This document shows, piece after piece, positions 9,341-17,818 of a stretch of 64,000 nt of DNA. The DNA is taken from assembly GCA_000153745.1 (NCBI GenBank), contig DS022282.1:168027-232026 (forward strand). Direction: 5' to 3'. The position numbers were made by a program, and so were the translations under genes. Numbering within the stretch: the stretch's first letter is position 1; each line of letters starts with the position of its first letter. Under the pieces are notes generated by a model. That model was given only the letters and a program-made list of their open reading frames with translations, was not told the origin of the DNA and did no database searches. Source of the DNA: Rhodobacterales bacterium HTCC2255. Lineage in GTDB: Bacteria > Pseudomonadota > Alphaproteobacteria > Rhodobacterales > Rhodobacteraceae.

Positions 9341-9368
9341 TTGATATTTCACAAAAGGGGCTTACAAT
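9341..9368 (+). promoter_or_regulatory. promoter for the YejA-like gene
   Basis: TTGATA (9341-9346) and TACAAT (9363-9368) are separated by 16 bases, each five of six to the sigma70 consensus. A start near 9375 gives a leader of about 33 bases to the ATG at 9408, which supports that ATG over the upstream TTG at 9390. Confidence 0.6.
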
Positions 9369-9407
9369 GGAGGTAAATCAACGACTCAATTGAAAGATGG
9401 CGCAACA

Positions 9408-11204
9408 ATGAAACAACAGATTAGTCTAAAAGCATTTTTATCAATACTCTCATTTTGTTTTGCAGGATCTACACTAGCAGATGCAAAACATGGCATAGCT
9501 ATGTATGGAGAACCCGATCTACCACAAGATTTTGTGTCCCTACCATATGTAAATTTAGATGCACCTCAGGGTGGCCGCTTGGTTTTTGGAGAGCGTGGTA
9601 GTTTCGATTCTTTTAATCCGTTCATTCTAAAGGGGAAGGCTCCATATGGAGTAAAAGTTCATACATTTGAAACACTTTTAGGGCGATCTTATGATGAACC
9701 ATTCACACTTTATGGTCTTTTAGCAGAATCAGTTGAGACTTCTAAAAACAGAGATTGGGTGGAATTTACGCTTCGAAAAGAAGCCCGGTTTTCTGATAAT
9801 ACACCAATTACAATTGAGGACGTAATTTGGTCATATGAAACTTTGGGAACTCAAGGTCACCCAAGATACGTAAGATCTTGGGGGAAAGTGTCGCGTGTAG
9901 AGAAAACAGGCGAAAGATCTGTGAGGTTTTATTCTGATAGTGGTGATCAAGAACTTCCATTAATACTTGGTCTCAGACCAATATTAAAGAAATCTGATTT
10001 TGATAACCGTGATTTTGCTACTAGTAGTCTTGAACCTATTACTGGTAGTGGCCCATACATTATAGATAAATTTGAGGCAGGAAGATTTATTCAATTCAAA
10101 AAGAATCCTGATTATTGGGGTAATAATATTGCCTTTAATCGTGGTCTTCATAATATTTCAGAGCTTAGGTATGATTATTATTTAGACAGTAATGTAATTT
10201 TTGAAGCTTTCAAAGCAGGGGATACTTCTTATTATCGTGAAGGAAATGGTTCTAAATGGGAAACAAATTATGATTTTGATCGGATAAACTCAGGTAATGC
10301 AATTAAATCTATAGTTCCACACAAGCGCCCATCTGGCATGAAAGGGCTTGCAATCAACACTAGAAGAGACAAGTTTTCTGATTGGCGCGTTAGAGAAGCT
10401 TTGATTCAAGCTTTTGACTATGAAAATTTCAACGAGAAAGTATACGGAGGAACAAAAATAAGATATGGTTCGTTCTTTTCTAATTCTAAACTGGGAATGT
10501 CACACGACGCAGCAAACGGCAGGGTGAAGGAATTATTAGAAAATTACAAAGATAGTCTCTTACCAGGAACACTTGAAGGTTACTCTTATCCTGAAAGTAA
10601 TGGAAAAAGAAATCGAAAGGGACTTAAAAAGGCAACTGAAATGTTATCAGAAGCTGGTTGGAATTTAGAGAACGGTATTTTGAAAAATTCAGATGGTAAA
10701 TCATTTGAAATTGAAATTATGTTACAAAACAATGCATCAGAATTAGAAGCTATTTCAAATATTTATGTAGATTCATTAAAAAGACTTGGAATTAATGTTA
10801 CTATAGCTTCGTTAGATTCAGCAGTGTTCAGAGAGAGAAAAAAATCATATGATTTTGATATGATGCCTAATCTTTGGTGGTTGTCTTTGTCACCTGGGAA
10901 CGAGCAAAAACTTTATTGGGGTCCAAAAGGAATTACTGAGCCAGGGACAAGAAACTATATGGGGGCAAAAGACCCAGCAATTGAGCCACTTATTGATCAT
11001 ATGTTAACGGCAACAGACCAATCTGAATTTGTAGCAGCTGTAAAAGCATTAGATAGAGTTTTAACTGCAGGAAGATATGTTGTGCCATTTGGATATGACA
11101 ATATTAGTAGACTAGCCCATGATAGCTCTTTAAAATTTCCAAATAGATTGCCAATGTATGGTGATTGGACAGGTTTTTTACCTGATGTTTGGTGGGTTGA
11201 ATAA
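9408..11204 (+). CDS. YejA-like extracellular solute-binding protein (family 5)
   Basis: Periplasmic binding protein of an ABC importer for oligopeptide-like substrates, 598 residues from the ATG at 9408. A Sec signal covers about residues 1-25 (MKQQISLKAFLSIL..., cleaved near LADA). The mature start HGIAMYGEPDLPQDF and YVNLDAPQGGRLVFGE resembles YejA, the binding protein for microcin-C-type peptides. Further family-5 features are SDNTPITIEDVIWSYE near 140 and GSGPYIIDKFEAGRFI near 215. I chose ATG 9408 because of its promoter and signal peptide; an in-frame TTG at 9390 would add six residues. No permease or ATPase genes are adjacent, so the partners must be elsewhere. It runs convergent with the ArgO-like gene. 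Confidence 0.88.
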   Translation: MKQQISLKAFLSILSFCFAGSTLADAKHGIAMYGEPDLPQDFVSLPYVNLDAPQGGRLVFGERGSFDSFNPFILKGKAPYGVKVHTFETLLGRSYDEPFTLYGLLAESVETSKNRDWVEFTLRKEARFSDNTPITIEDVIWSYETLGTQGHPRYVRSWGKVSRVEKTGERSVRFYSDSGDQELPLILGLRPILKKSDFDNRDFATSSLEPITGSGPYIIDKFEAGRFIQFKKNPDYWGNNIAFNRGLHNISELRYDYYLDSNVIFEAFKAGDTSYYREGNGSKWETNYDFDRINSGNAIKSIVPHKRPSGMKGLAINTRRDKFSDWRVREALIQAFDYENFNEKVYGGTKIRYGSFFSNSKLGMSHDAANGRVKELLENYKDSLLPGTLEGYSYPESNGKRNRKGLKKATEMLSEAGWNLENGILKNSDGKSFEIEIMLQNNASELEAISNIYVDSLKRLGINVTIASLDSAVFRERKKSYDFDMMPNLWWLSLSPGNEQKLYWGPKGITEPGTRNYMGAKDPAIEPLIDHMLTATDQSEFVAAVKALDRVLTAGRYVVPFGYDNISRLAHDSSLKFPNRLPMYGDWTGFLPDVWWVE

Positions 11205-11213
11205 CCAAAATCT

Positions 11214-11822
11214 TTAAAGTGATTTATATAATCCATAGGCGATTGCATACATTATAAATGCAATCGCAATATCCAAAAATACCCAAACTTTTATTGATTT
11301 AAAGTATGGAGCAAGAAATTTTGCTCCGTAGCCTAAACTAAAAAAGAAAACAAATGATGCAATCATAGCAAATATGGCGAATATAATTTTTTCAGATAAG
11401 TTATTATACTGAACTGATATTGCCCCAAGTAAAACCATTGTATCTAAATAAACATGTGGATTTAACCATGTGACAGCAGCTAAACTAGCCAGCACACTTG
11501 ATAGAGATTTTGATTTGCCATTAATCTCTATTTCGTAACTTCCAATATAAGCGGCCCATAATCTTTTAAATCCATATGAAATTAAGAAAATTATCCCACC
11601 TATAGTTAATACAAATGCTAAATTTGGAATTTTAGATGCTGCAAAATCAAATCCAAAGATACCAAATAGTATTAATATTGCATCACTTACGCTGCAAAAA
11701 ATACATGCCCAAAATATATGTTGTTTGGTTAAACCTTGGCGCAGTAGCATTGTGTTTTGTGCGCCAATAGCCAGAATAAGAGACAATGAGGTAAAAAAAC
11801 CTGTGAGACCTACAGTAAGCAT
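11214..11822 (-). CDS. LysE/ArgO family amino-acid exporter
   Basis: Inner-membrane exporter of basic amino acids or related compounds, 202 residues with about six hydrophobic helices. The LysE/ArgO signatures are IGAQNTMLLRQGL near 19-31 and TWLNPHVYLDTMVLLGA near 118-134. The pattern is nearer ArgO/LysE than the RhtB group, so arginine, lysine or toxic analogues are plausible; the substrate is inferred only. No LysG/ArgP-type regulator is next to it. It lies convergent with the YejA-like gene (nine-base gap) and 35 bases downstream of the DUF502 gene on the same strand. Confidence 0.85.
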   Translation of the reverse strand: MLTVGLTGFFTSLSLILAIGAQNTMLLRQGLTKQHIFWACIFCSVSDAILILFGIFGFDFAASKIPNLAFVLTIGGIIFLISYGFKRLWAAYIGSYEIEINGKSKSLSSVLASLAAVTWLNPHVYLDTMVLLGAISVQYNNLSEKIIFAIFAMIASFVFFFSLGYGAKFLAPYFKSIKVWVFLDIAIAFIMYAIAYGLYKSL

Positions 11823-11857
11823 TATATATTATGATTTCTATGACTTGTTTTAGTTGT

Positions 11858-12520
11858 TTATTTTTTTTGTGGTGGCTCTACGATACCTGCAGAAATGATT
11901 AGTTTCGCAGCATCTTCAACATCCATATCAAGTACTATGGTGTCTTTTTGGGGGACAAAAAGTAGAAAGCCCGATGTTGGATTAGGAGTTGTTGGCACAA
12001 AAATGCTATATAATTCACCGGCCCCTGCTTTTTCACGAATTTCACTACCAGTTTTTGTTGATATGAAGCCAATGGCCCAGATACCTTTTCGTGGATATTC
12101 AAACATACACACTTTATCAAAATTATTCTCTGATGATGTTGTTATCGTTTCAACTATTTGTTTAACACCATTATATATTGATCTAACTACCGGAACTCTA
12201 TCGACTATACTTTCACCAATACGTATTAATTGGCGACCAAATAATCCTTTCGTTATTGCTCCCATAAGTGTTGTGAATATTAGGAAGATTACAACACCGA
12301 CTCCCCTTATATTGAAGTCTACATAAGTAAGTGGATTATAATAACTAGGAACAAGGGGGAGTACTCTGTTATCGACAAAACCGACAAATGACCAAACCAT
12401 CCAAATTGTTAATGCAACAGGAAGAACAATGACTAAGCCTGTTAAGAAATTCCCTCTTAATCTAGCTAAAAAACCTGATTTTTTACGTTCAGGTTTAAGT
12501 TGATCATCTAAATTTAACAT
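11858..12520 (-). CDS. DUF502 family membrane protein
   Basis: Conserved inner-membrane protein of unknown function, 220 residues from the ATG at 12520. It has a charged N-terminus (LDDQLKPERKK), a first transmembrane helix with LTGLVIVLPVALTIWMVW, a second near [23 protein letters not shown], then a cytosolic or periplasmic domain with VPVVRSIYNGVKQIVETI and a conserved VPTTPNPTSGFLLFVP loop. That loop and the DMDVEDAAKLIISAGIV ending are typical of DUF502. An in-frame ATG at 12592 would add 24 residues unlike the family, so the later start is preferred, though neither has a clear ribosome-binding site. No function can be assigned. Confidence 0.82.
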   Translation of the reverse strand: MLNLDDQLKPERKKSGFLARLRGNFLTGLVIVLPVALTIWMVWSFVGFVDNRVLPLVPSYYNPLTYVDFNIRGVGVVIFLIFTTLMGAITKGLFGRQLIRIGESIVDRVPVVRSIYNGVKQIVETITTSSENNFDKVCMFEYPRKGIWAIGFISTKTGSEIREKAGAGELYSIFVPTTPNPTSGFLLFVPQKDTIVLDMDVEDAAKLIISAGIVEPPQKK

Positions 12521-12753
12521 AAATAAATAGTTAATTGCGGTCTTTGAATTTGTAAATAGGATACTTAATTTACAATATTCTTTTAACAGCATTAAAATGA
12601 ATAAGGTTTAAGGATGATTATGCTAAAGGCAAAATATAGTTTTAGCTTTACCGAAACAAGAAATTAAAAGTTTTAAGAAATACCATATTAACATAATAAA
12701 TATATTAAATGCTTAGATTGATAACCAATTATAGCACAATTAAGGAGTATTTG

Positions 12754-13257
12754 ATGACAGTAAGTGAAAAAATTGTTGCTGATTTTGTAGCAAATGATGT
12801 GGAGTTCATTACCACAGTGCCATGCAAGCAGTTGGCAGGAGTAATCGATGCAGTGGAAGCTAATTCAGATATTTACCACATTCCATCTAATAAAGAAGAT
12901 GAGGGAATGGGATTATGTGCTGGAGCTTACATGGGTGGTAAACGCCCTGCGATTATAATGCAAAATACTGCTATTGGTGTAACAGTTAATACATTGGTAA
13001 CGCTCACTCAGTATTACAGGATGCCACTTCCTATGCTTATTAGTTATCGTGGTGAACTAAGAGAACCTGTAGCATGTCAGGCTGAGATGGCTGTTCATAC
13101 AAAAGCTTTATTAAATCAATTAAATATACCAACCTATCATTTTCATAAAGAAGATGATGTAGAAGAATTTGATGCAATATTAAAGTACACTTATATGTGT
13201 AATAAACCAGTTGCTATTCTTACGGATGCATCATTCTGGGGAGGATATGGAGAATGA
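12754..13257 (+). CDS. comD: sulfopyruvate decarboxylase-like, alpha subunit
   Basis: N-terminal half of a two-gene TPP-dependent decarboxylase, 167 residues. It carries the pyrimidine-binding domain with KEDEGMGLCAGAYMGGK near 47-63, the glutamates expected to activate TPP, QNTAIG, and the MLISYRGE segment typical of ComD. ComDE converts 3-sulfopyruvate to sulfoacetaldehyde and CO2, known from coenzyme M synthesis in archaea and from sulfolactate or cysteate breakdown in marine bacteria. AAGGAG (12742-12747) fixes the ATG at 12754; an upstream ATG at 12709 lacks such a site. It overlaps comE by four bases. A phosphonopyruvate or other 3-substituted pyruvate substrate cannot be excluded, and no pathway partner is adjacent. 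Confidence 0.78.
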   Translation: MTVSEKIVADFVANDVEFITTVPCKQLAGVIDAVEANSDIYHIPSNKEDEGMGLCAGAYMGGKRPAIIMQNTAIGVTVNTLVTLTQYYRMPLPMLISYRGELREPVACQAEMAVHTKALLNQLNIPTYHFHKEDDVEEFDAILKYTYMCNKPVAILTDASFWGGYGE

Positions 13258-13808
13258 TTAGATCTGATATTTTACGCGACATTGCACCAATCTTAAGCAA
13301 TCAGCTTGTTGTTTGTAATATTGGTTTGCCGAGCCAAGAATTACATCTTATTGATGATCAGCCGTCAAATTTTTACATGCTTGGAACAATGGGTTTATCC
13401 TCTTCTATAGGTCTTGGCGTAGCTTTAGCTCAGGATAAAACTGTTATTTCAATAGATGGCGATGGATCTGTTCTTACAAACTTTGGAACACTTCCTACAA
13501 TTGCAAATAATGTTGCAGATAACTACATATTATTAATTATTGATAATGGAAGTTATGGGTCAACAGGTGATCAACCTACATACGCAGGTTTGAAAACATC
13601 TCTGACAAATGTAGCAAAAGCATGTGGGTGCGAAAATGTGATTGAATGTAGCGCTGCAGATACAGGTAAAACATTACAATCAGCAATTGACAGTAAGAAA
13701 ATGACAATAATTGTTGCTAAATGTGAATCTGGAAACATTAAGGTGCCGGTAATTACAAAAGATCCAGTTGTGATCAGAGATCGATTTATGAAAGCTGTAC
13801 AAGCTTAA
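13254..13808 (+). CDS. comE: sulfopyruvate decarboxylase-like, beta subunit
   Basis: C-terminal half of the same decarboxylase, 184 residues, starting at an ATG that overlaps the comD stop as ATGA. It provides the pyrophosphate-binding domain: GTMGLSSSIGLGVALA near 44-59, the TPP-Mg motif GDGS at 69-72, and its closing IIDNGSYGSTGDQPT near 95-109. With ComD it would form one active site at the subunit interface, decarboxylating sulfopyruvate to sulfoacetaldehyde or acting on a close analogue. A strong hairpin follows the stop, so comDE ends there and is separate from rpsB. No xsc, sulfolactate dehydrogenase or comABC gene is visible in the window. Confidence 0.78.
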   Translation: MIRSDILRDIAPILSNQLVVCNIGLPSQELHLIDDQPSNFYMLGTMGLSSSIGLGVALAQDKTVISIDGDGSVLTNFGTLPTIANNVADNYILLIIDNGSYGSTGDQPTYAGLKTSLTNVAKACGCENVIECSAADTGKTLQSAIDSKKMTIIVAKCESGNIKVPVITKDPVVIRDRFMKAVQA

Positions 13809-13815
13809 ATTACAA

Positions 13816-13850
13816 ATCCAGAGATGAATTATCATCTCTGGATATTTCAT
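13816..13850 (+). terminator. hairpin terminator after comE
   Basis: A perfect 12-base-pair inverted repeat (ATCCAGAGATGA, loop ATTA, TCATCTCTGGAT, 13816-13843) begins eight bases after the comE stop and is followed by a weak T-rich tail (ATTTCATT). It separates comDE from the rpsB promoter. Confidence 0.75.
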
Positions 13851-13879
13851 TAACAAAATACGCTTTATAAAGTTATAAT
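13850..13879 (+). promoter_or_regulatory. rpsB-tsf promoter
   Basis: TTAACA (13850-13855) and a consensus TATAAT (13874-13879) with an 18-base spacer, directly after the comE hairpin. A start near 13886 gives a leader of about 165 bases before rpsB. Confidence 0.6.
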
Positions 13880-13962
13880 TTCAAATATTAGACTTTATAC
13901 GCTTGCATTACTTTATTATTCGGTTTACCAGATCGATACTTAAATCCACAGGCGGAGCTTGA

Positions 13963-14036
13963 GGGTTATTGGGGAGAAATCCTAATAACTCCACCGGTTG
14001 GACATAATGTCCTTCACTTCGCTGAGGCAAAACCGG
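13963..14036 (+). promoter_or_regulatory. structured rpsB leader (candidate S2 autoregulatory element)
   Basis: Two structures follow one another just before rpsB. Stem I pairs GTTATTGGG (13965-13973) with CCTAATAAC (13981-13989) across a seven-base loop, extended by G-U and G-C pairs. A possible three-way junction follows: the outer stem CCGGTT/AACCGG (13994-13999 and 14031-14036) encloses GGACAT/ATGTCC (14000-14012) and CTTCA/TGAGG with a TTCG-containing loop (14012-14026). The junction ends 15 bases before the ATG and abuts the AAAAGGA ribosome-binding site. E. coli rpsB is autoregulated by S2 through its leader; the same role here is inferred. Confidence 0.55.
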
Positions 14037-14051
14037 AAAAGGAATATTACA

Positions 14052-15086
14052 ATGGCTCTACCTGAGTTCTCATTGCGCCAACTGTTAGAAGCGGGCGTAC
14101 ATTTTGGTCACCAAACGCATCGCTGGAATCCCCGAATGGATCAATATATTTATGGTTCTAGAAATGGAATTCACATTATGGATCTAACGCAAACTGTTCC
14201 TTTGCTGGATCAGGCGTTAAATGTAGTACGAGAGACAGTATCTAAAGGTGGAAGAATTCTGTTTGTTGGTACAAAAAGGCAAGCATCAAAAGCTGTAGCT
14301 GAGGCTGCCGAACGTTCAGCACAATATTACATGAATCATCGTTGGTTAGGTGGGACATTAACTAACTGGCAAACAGTATCAAAATCTATTCAACGCTTAA
14401 AAGCTATATCTGCACAAATGGAAACGGGTTTTGATGGTTTAACAAAAAAAGAACGATTAGGAATGGAGCGTGAACACGCTAAGCTTCACGCTTCGCTAAA
14501 TGGTATAGCTGAAATGGGCGGTACACCTGATCTGTTGTTTGTAATTGATACAAATAAAGAAGCTCTAGCAGTGGCTGAAGCAAATAAACTGGGTATTCCA
14601 GTAATAGGCATATTAGATACAAATTCAGCTCCTGAAGGTATTGATTATCCAATTCCTGGAAATGATGATGCTGCACGAGCTATTGGACTTTATTGTGATT
14701 TGATTGCACGTTCAGCACTTGATGGAATGGCAGCTCAAATGGGTTCTGCTGGTGTAGATCTTGGTGAGCTAGTAGATGCTCCAGTTGAAGAAATTTTAGA
14801 CGTAGTTGAAACTTCAAAAGAAGTAGAAGAAGAAACTCCTGAATCAGTTGGTACAAAGCCTACTCTTTTTTCAGAAGCACCATCAGAAAAAGATGATTTA
14901 AAAAAGATCACTGGTGTTGGACCAAAACTAGAGGAAGCAATGAATAAATTGGGAATATATCAATTTGCGCAAGTAGCTTCTTGGACAAACGATGAAATTA
15001 TGTGGGTAGATGACAGTTTGTCTGTAAAAGGTCGTATCGAACGTGATGATTGGGTTGGACAAGTATCTGAACTAATTAAAGATTAA
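14052..15086 (+). CDS. rpsB: 30S ribosomal protein S2 with C-terminal helix-hairpin-helix extension
   Basis: Small-subunit ribosomal protein S2, 344 residues from the ATG at 14052 ([20 protein letters not shown]), preceded by AAAAGGA. An in-frame ATG at 13998 is rejected because the added residues come from the leader hairpins and are not S2-like. Residues 1-230 are standard S2 ([32 protein letters not shown]). An acidic linker follows (about 245-280), then an extra domain at about 281-343 with [20 protein letters not shown] and [11 protein letters not shown]. This resembles the helix-hairpin-helix tail found on some alphaproteobacterial L21 and NuoE proteins. Ordinary S2 is about 240-260 residues. 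Confidence 0.95.
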   Translation: MALPEFSLRQLLEAGVHFGHQTHRWNPRMDQYIYGSRNGIHIMDLTQTVPLLDQALNVVRETVSKGGRILFVGTKRQASKAVAEAAERSAQYYMNHRWLGGTLTNWQTVSKSIQRLKAISAQMETGFDGLTKKERLGMEREHAKLHASLNGIAEMGGTPDLLFVIDTNKEALAVAEANKLGIPVIGILDTNSAPEGIDYPIPGNDDAARAIGLYCDLIARSALDGMAAQMGSAGVDLGELVDAPVEEILDVVETSKEVEEETPESVGTKPTLFSEAPSEKDDLKKITGVGPKLEEAMNKLGIYQFAQVASWTNDEIMWVDDSLSVKGRIERDDWVGQVSELIKD

Positions 15087-15093
15087 TTTCTTG

Positions 15094-15120
15094 TACGGGC
15101 ATAAATGCCCGTATTTAATA
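15094..15120 (+). terminator. rpsB-tsf intergenic hairpin
   Basis: TACGGGCAT (15094-15102), a two-base spacer, then ATGCCCGTA (15105-15113) and TTTAATAAATTT. It lies between rpsB and tsf. The tail is weakly T-rich, so partial termination or an mRNA processing and stability hairpin are both possible. Confidence 0.55.
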
Positions 15121-15139
15121 AATTTCTAGGAGATAAATC

Positions 15140-16015
15140 ATGGCTATAACAGCTTCATTGGTAAAAGAATTGCGTGACACTACAGGTGCAGGTATGATGG
15201 ATGCAAAAAAAGCATTAACAGAAACTGATGGTAATATTGAAGCAGCAGTTGATTGGTTGCGAACCAAAGGTCTTGCAAAAGCCGCAAAAAAAGCAGGCCG
15301 TACAGCTGCAGAAGGTTTGGTTGGAGTGGCAGTAAGCGGTGGATCCGCAGTTGCAGTTGAAGTAAATTCTGAAACTGATTTTGTTGGAAAAAATGCGGAA
15401 TTCCAAGAAATGGTTGCTGGTATTACAAATGCAGCATTAAATGTTTCAGATATTGAAGCATTAAAATCAGCAAACATGGATGGTAAAACAGTTTCTGATG
15501 TTGTTACAGATAAAATTGCAACAATTGGTGAAAACATGTCAGTAAGGCGCATGGCTAAAGTTGAAGGTGAGGTCGTAGGTTCTTATGTGCATACTGCAGC
15601 AGCTGAAGGTATGGGGAAAATTGGTGTATTGGTTGCCTTAAATGGTGGTGATGAAACTATTGCCAAACAAATAGCAATGCATGTTGCAGCGACTAATCCC
15701 GCATCTTTATCTGAAGGTGATTTAGACCCAGCAGTAATAGAACGTGAAAGATCAGTTTTAACTGAACAAGCTCGTGAGTCAGGCAAGCCTGATGCAGTCA
15801 TTGAAAAGATGATTGTTGGACGGATTAAGAAATTTTATTCAGAAATCACATTGATTAATCAAGCATTTGTAATGAATCCAGATATCACTGTTGGTCAAGC
15901 AGCTAAAGATGCAGGTGCTGAAATATTGTCATTTGTAAGATTAGAAGTTGGTGATGGTATTGAGAAAAAAGAAGAAGATTTTGCTGCCGAAGTTGCAAAA
16001 ACAATGGGTGGATAA
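15140..16015 (+). CDS. tsf: elongation factor Ts
   Basis: Guanine-nucleotide exchange factor for EF-Tu in translation elongation, 291 residues, cytoplasmic. The N-terminal UBA-like domain has [19 protein letters not shown] near 8-26, followed by the signature [16 protein letters not shown] near 72-87 in the core domain, and the subdomain and dimerisation regions continue to a KTMGG end. An AGGAG lies eight bases before the ATG. It is second in the classic rpsB-tsf pair, 53 bases downstream of rpsB. Strong termination follows, so in this genome pyrH is not read through from tsf. Confidence 0.97.
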   Translation: MAITASLVKELRDTTGAGMMDAKKALTETDGNIEAAVDWLRTKGLAKAAKKAGRTAAEGLVGVAVSGGSAVAVEVNSETDFVGKNAEFQEMVAGITNAALNVSDIEALKSANMDGKTVSDVVTDKIATIGENMSVRRMAKVEGEVVGSYVHTAAAEGMGKIGVLVALNGGDETIAKQIAMHVAATNPASLSEGDLDPAVIERERSVLTEQARESGKPDAVIEKMIVGRIKKFYSEITLINQAFVMNPDITVGQAAKDAGAEILSFVRLEVGDGIEKKEEDFAAEVAKTMGG

Positions 16016-16043
16016 TCTTAAACCACTTTAACATTATTTTTTT

Positions 16044-16075
16044 AAAACCTCACAATTTATTGTGGGGTTTTTTTT
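16044..16075 (+). terminator. rpsB-tsf operon terminator
   Basis: AAAACCTCACAA (16044-16055) pairs with TTGTGGGGTTTT (16060-16071), with one G-U pair and a four-base loop, and runs into a continuous T tract to 16075. It is the clearest intrinsic terminator on the plus strand of the window. Confidence 0.88.
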
Positions 16076-16167
16076 ATTTACTGAAATGATTAAAAAATTA
16101 TGAATTTACACTAGAATATTACTGATCAATATATATCTTAAATTTAATAATATTAAGGTAAAATTTT

Positions 16168-17805
16168 ATGACACAAAAAAGAGCAGCTAATTTATTGGTT
16201 GAGTGCTTGATAAATCAAGGTGTAGATAAAATTTATGGTGTGCCGGGCGAAAGTTATCTTTCTGTATTAGATGCTCTATATGATTTTAATGATAAAATTA
16301 ATTTTATTTCAACAAGGCATGAAAGTGCTGCCTCATTTATGGCTGAAGCATATGGTAAATTAACAGGGGAAGTTGGTATCTGTTTTGTTACTCGTGGGCC
16401 TGGAGCTACGAATGCCTCAATAGGTGTTCATACTGCTATGCAGAATTCTTCACCTATGATCCTATTTATTGGTCAAATTGGTCGAGATATGACAGAGCGA
16501 GAAGCTTTTCAGGAGATTGATTATAAAGCATATTTTGGATCAATTTCTAAATGGGTTGTACAAGTTAATAATGCTGACCGATTGCCTGAAATCATTGGTA
16601 GAGCATTTTCAATGGCATTATCTGGAAGGCCAGGGCCTGTAGTTGTATCATTGCCAGAAGATATGTTGCGAGATTTAACAAGCGCTGTAGCTATTAATAA
16701 AATTCAAAAAACTTGTGCTGAAATCAGTGTTACGCAAGTAAATTTGATAAAAGATGAATTAGAAAATTCTAAGAAACCGCTTATTATATGTGGTGGTGGT
16801 GGATGGTCTGATATTGGAAGAGATTATTTAAAACGTTTTGCTGAAAGTGTAAATATTCCAGTTATATGTGGTTTTAGAAATCAAGATTTGATGGATACAA
16901 ATAGCTTCGCTTATGTAGGAGATGCTTCTTTTGGAAAACCACAATATATTAAAGATTTAATAAAAAATTCAGATTTAATTTTAGCAATAAATATTCGTTT
17001 TGGTGAAGTGATAACTGATGCTTGGAGTTTATTTGAATTCCCTCATCCTAAACAAAAAATAATTCATACTCATGTAAGTGAAGCCGAAATAAATAAAGTT
17101 TATCATTGTGAATTTGGTGTAGTTGCTAATCCAGATTCTGTTATGCAGGGGCTGCATGAGGCTAGTGTTAGTAAGAAGCCTTCTGATGCATTAAGGCGCA
17201 ATAAAGAGGATTTTGTTAAATCTAGAAAAATGGTTGATGCACACGGTACATTAAATGTTGCTAAAATTTGTAATTATTTAAATATTCATTCTGATAAAGA
17301 TGCCATTTTTACTAATGGGGCTGGAAATTTTGCTATTTGGTCAGGAAAATACCTTAATTATAGTAAAGAGCACAGATTATTGGCCCCTCAAGCAGGTGCA
17401 ATGGGTGCAGGTGTGCCTGCCGCGCTAGCTGCAAAGTCAATATTTCCAAACCGTCAAGTAATTTGCTTTGCTGGTGATGGAGATTTTCAAATGTCTTCTA
17501 GTGAACTGGGAACGGCAATGCAGGAAGGTTTAAACCCTATAATACTTATACATAATAATGGAAGTTATGGTACTATTAGGATGCATCAAGAAATGCGTTA
17601 TCCTAAAAGAGTAAGTGGAACAAATTTAAAGAATCCAAATTTTAAGTGCATTGCAGAAGCATACAATTTTGGTTATTCAAAAATAACAAATTTGAGTGAG
17701 TTTAGGGTCGCATTTGAGAAGGCTAAGACTTTTGATGTTTGTTTTATCATTGAAATGCTTGCAGATATAAAAGATATTTCACCAGGTAAAATTATTGATT
17801 TATGA
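16168..17805 (+). CDS. TPP-dependent enzyme, acetolactate synthase large-subunit-like
   Basis: Full-length (545 residues) TPP enzyme of the acetolactate synthase/pyruvate decarboxylase superfamily. The TPP-activating glutamate is E52 (STRHESAASFMAEAYGK), followed by TRGPGATNASIG. A central nucleotide-fold domain is present (PLIICGGGGWSD), and the C-terminal TPP-Mg motif is GDGDFQMSSSELG near 436 with HNNGSYG. No regulatory ilvH gene is adjacent, and its product is not certain to be acetolactate: many marine alphaproteobacterial relatives are uncharacterised decarboxylases or carboligases. It does not show the N-terminal pattern of sulfoacetaldehyde acetyltransferase. It lies alone between the tsf terminator and convergent miaA. 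Confidence 0.8.
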   Translation: MTQKRAANLLVECLINQGVDKIYGVPGESYLSVLDALYDFNDKINFISTRHESAASFMAEAYGKLTGEVGICFVTRGPGATNASIGVHTAMQNSSPMILFIGQIGRDMTEREAFQEIDYKAYFGSISKWVVQVNNADRLPEIIGRAFSMALSGRPGPVVVSLPEDMLRDLTSAVAINKIQKTCAEISVTQVNLIKDELENSKKPLIICGGGGWSDIGRDYLKRFAESVNIPVICGFRNQDLMDTNSFAYVGDASFGKPQYIKDLIKNSDLILAINIRFGEVITDAWSLFEFPHPKQKIIHTHVSEAEINKVYHCEFGVVANPDSVMQGLHEASVSKKPSDALRRNKEDFVKSRKMVDAHGTLNVAKICNYLNIHSDKDAIFTNGAGNFAIWSGKYLNYSKEHRLLAPQAGAMGAGVPAALAAKSIFPNRQVICFAGDGDFQMSSSELGTAMQEGLNPIILIHNNGSYGTIRMHQEMRYPKRVSGTNLKNPNFKCIAEAYNFGYSKITNLSEFRVAFEKAKTFDVCFIIEMLADIKDISPGKIIDL

Positions 17806-17818
17806 ATGCTTATAATAC

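Noticed and set aside
9390-9407. TTG start for the YejA-like gene
   Set aside because: The nearest GGAGG is 16 bases away, while the signal peptide and promoter spacing fit the ATG at 9408.
13998-14051. Upstream in-frame ATG extending rpsB by 18 residues
   Set aside because: The region forms the leader hairpins, the extra residues are not S2-like, and the ATG at 14052 has a good AAAAGGA site.
16168-17805. Identification of the TPP enzyme as sulfoacetaldehyde acetyltransferase (Xsc) completing a ComDE pathway
   Set aside because: Its N-terminal blocks fit general acetolactate-synthase-like enzymes, not the Xsc pattern, and a terminator and operon lie between them.
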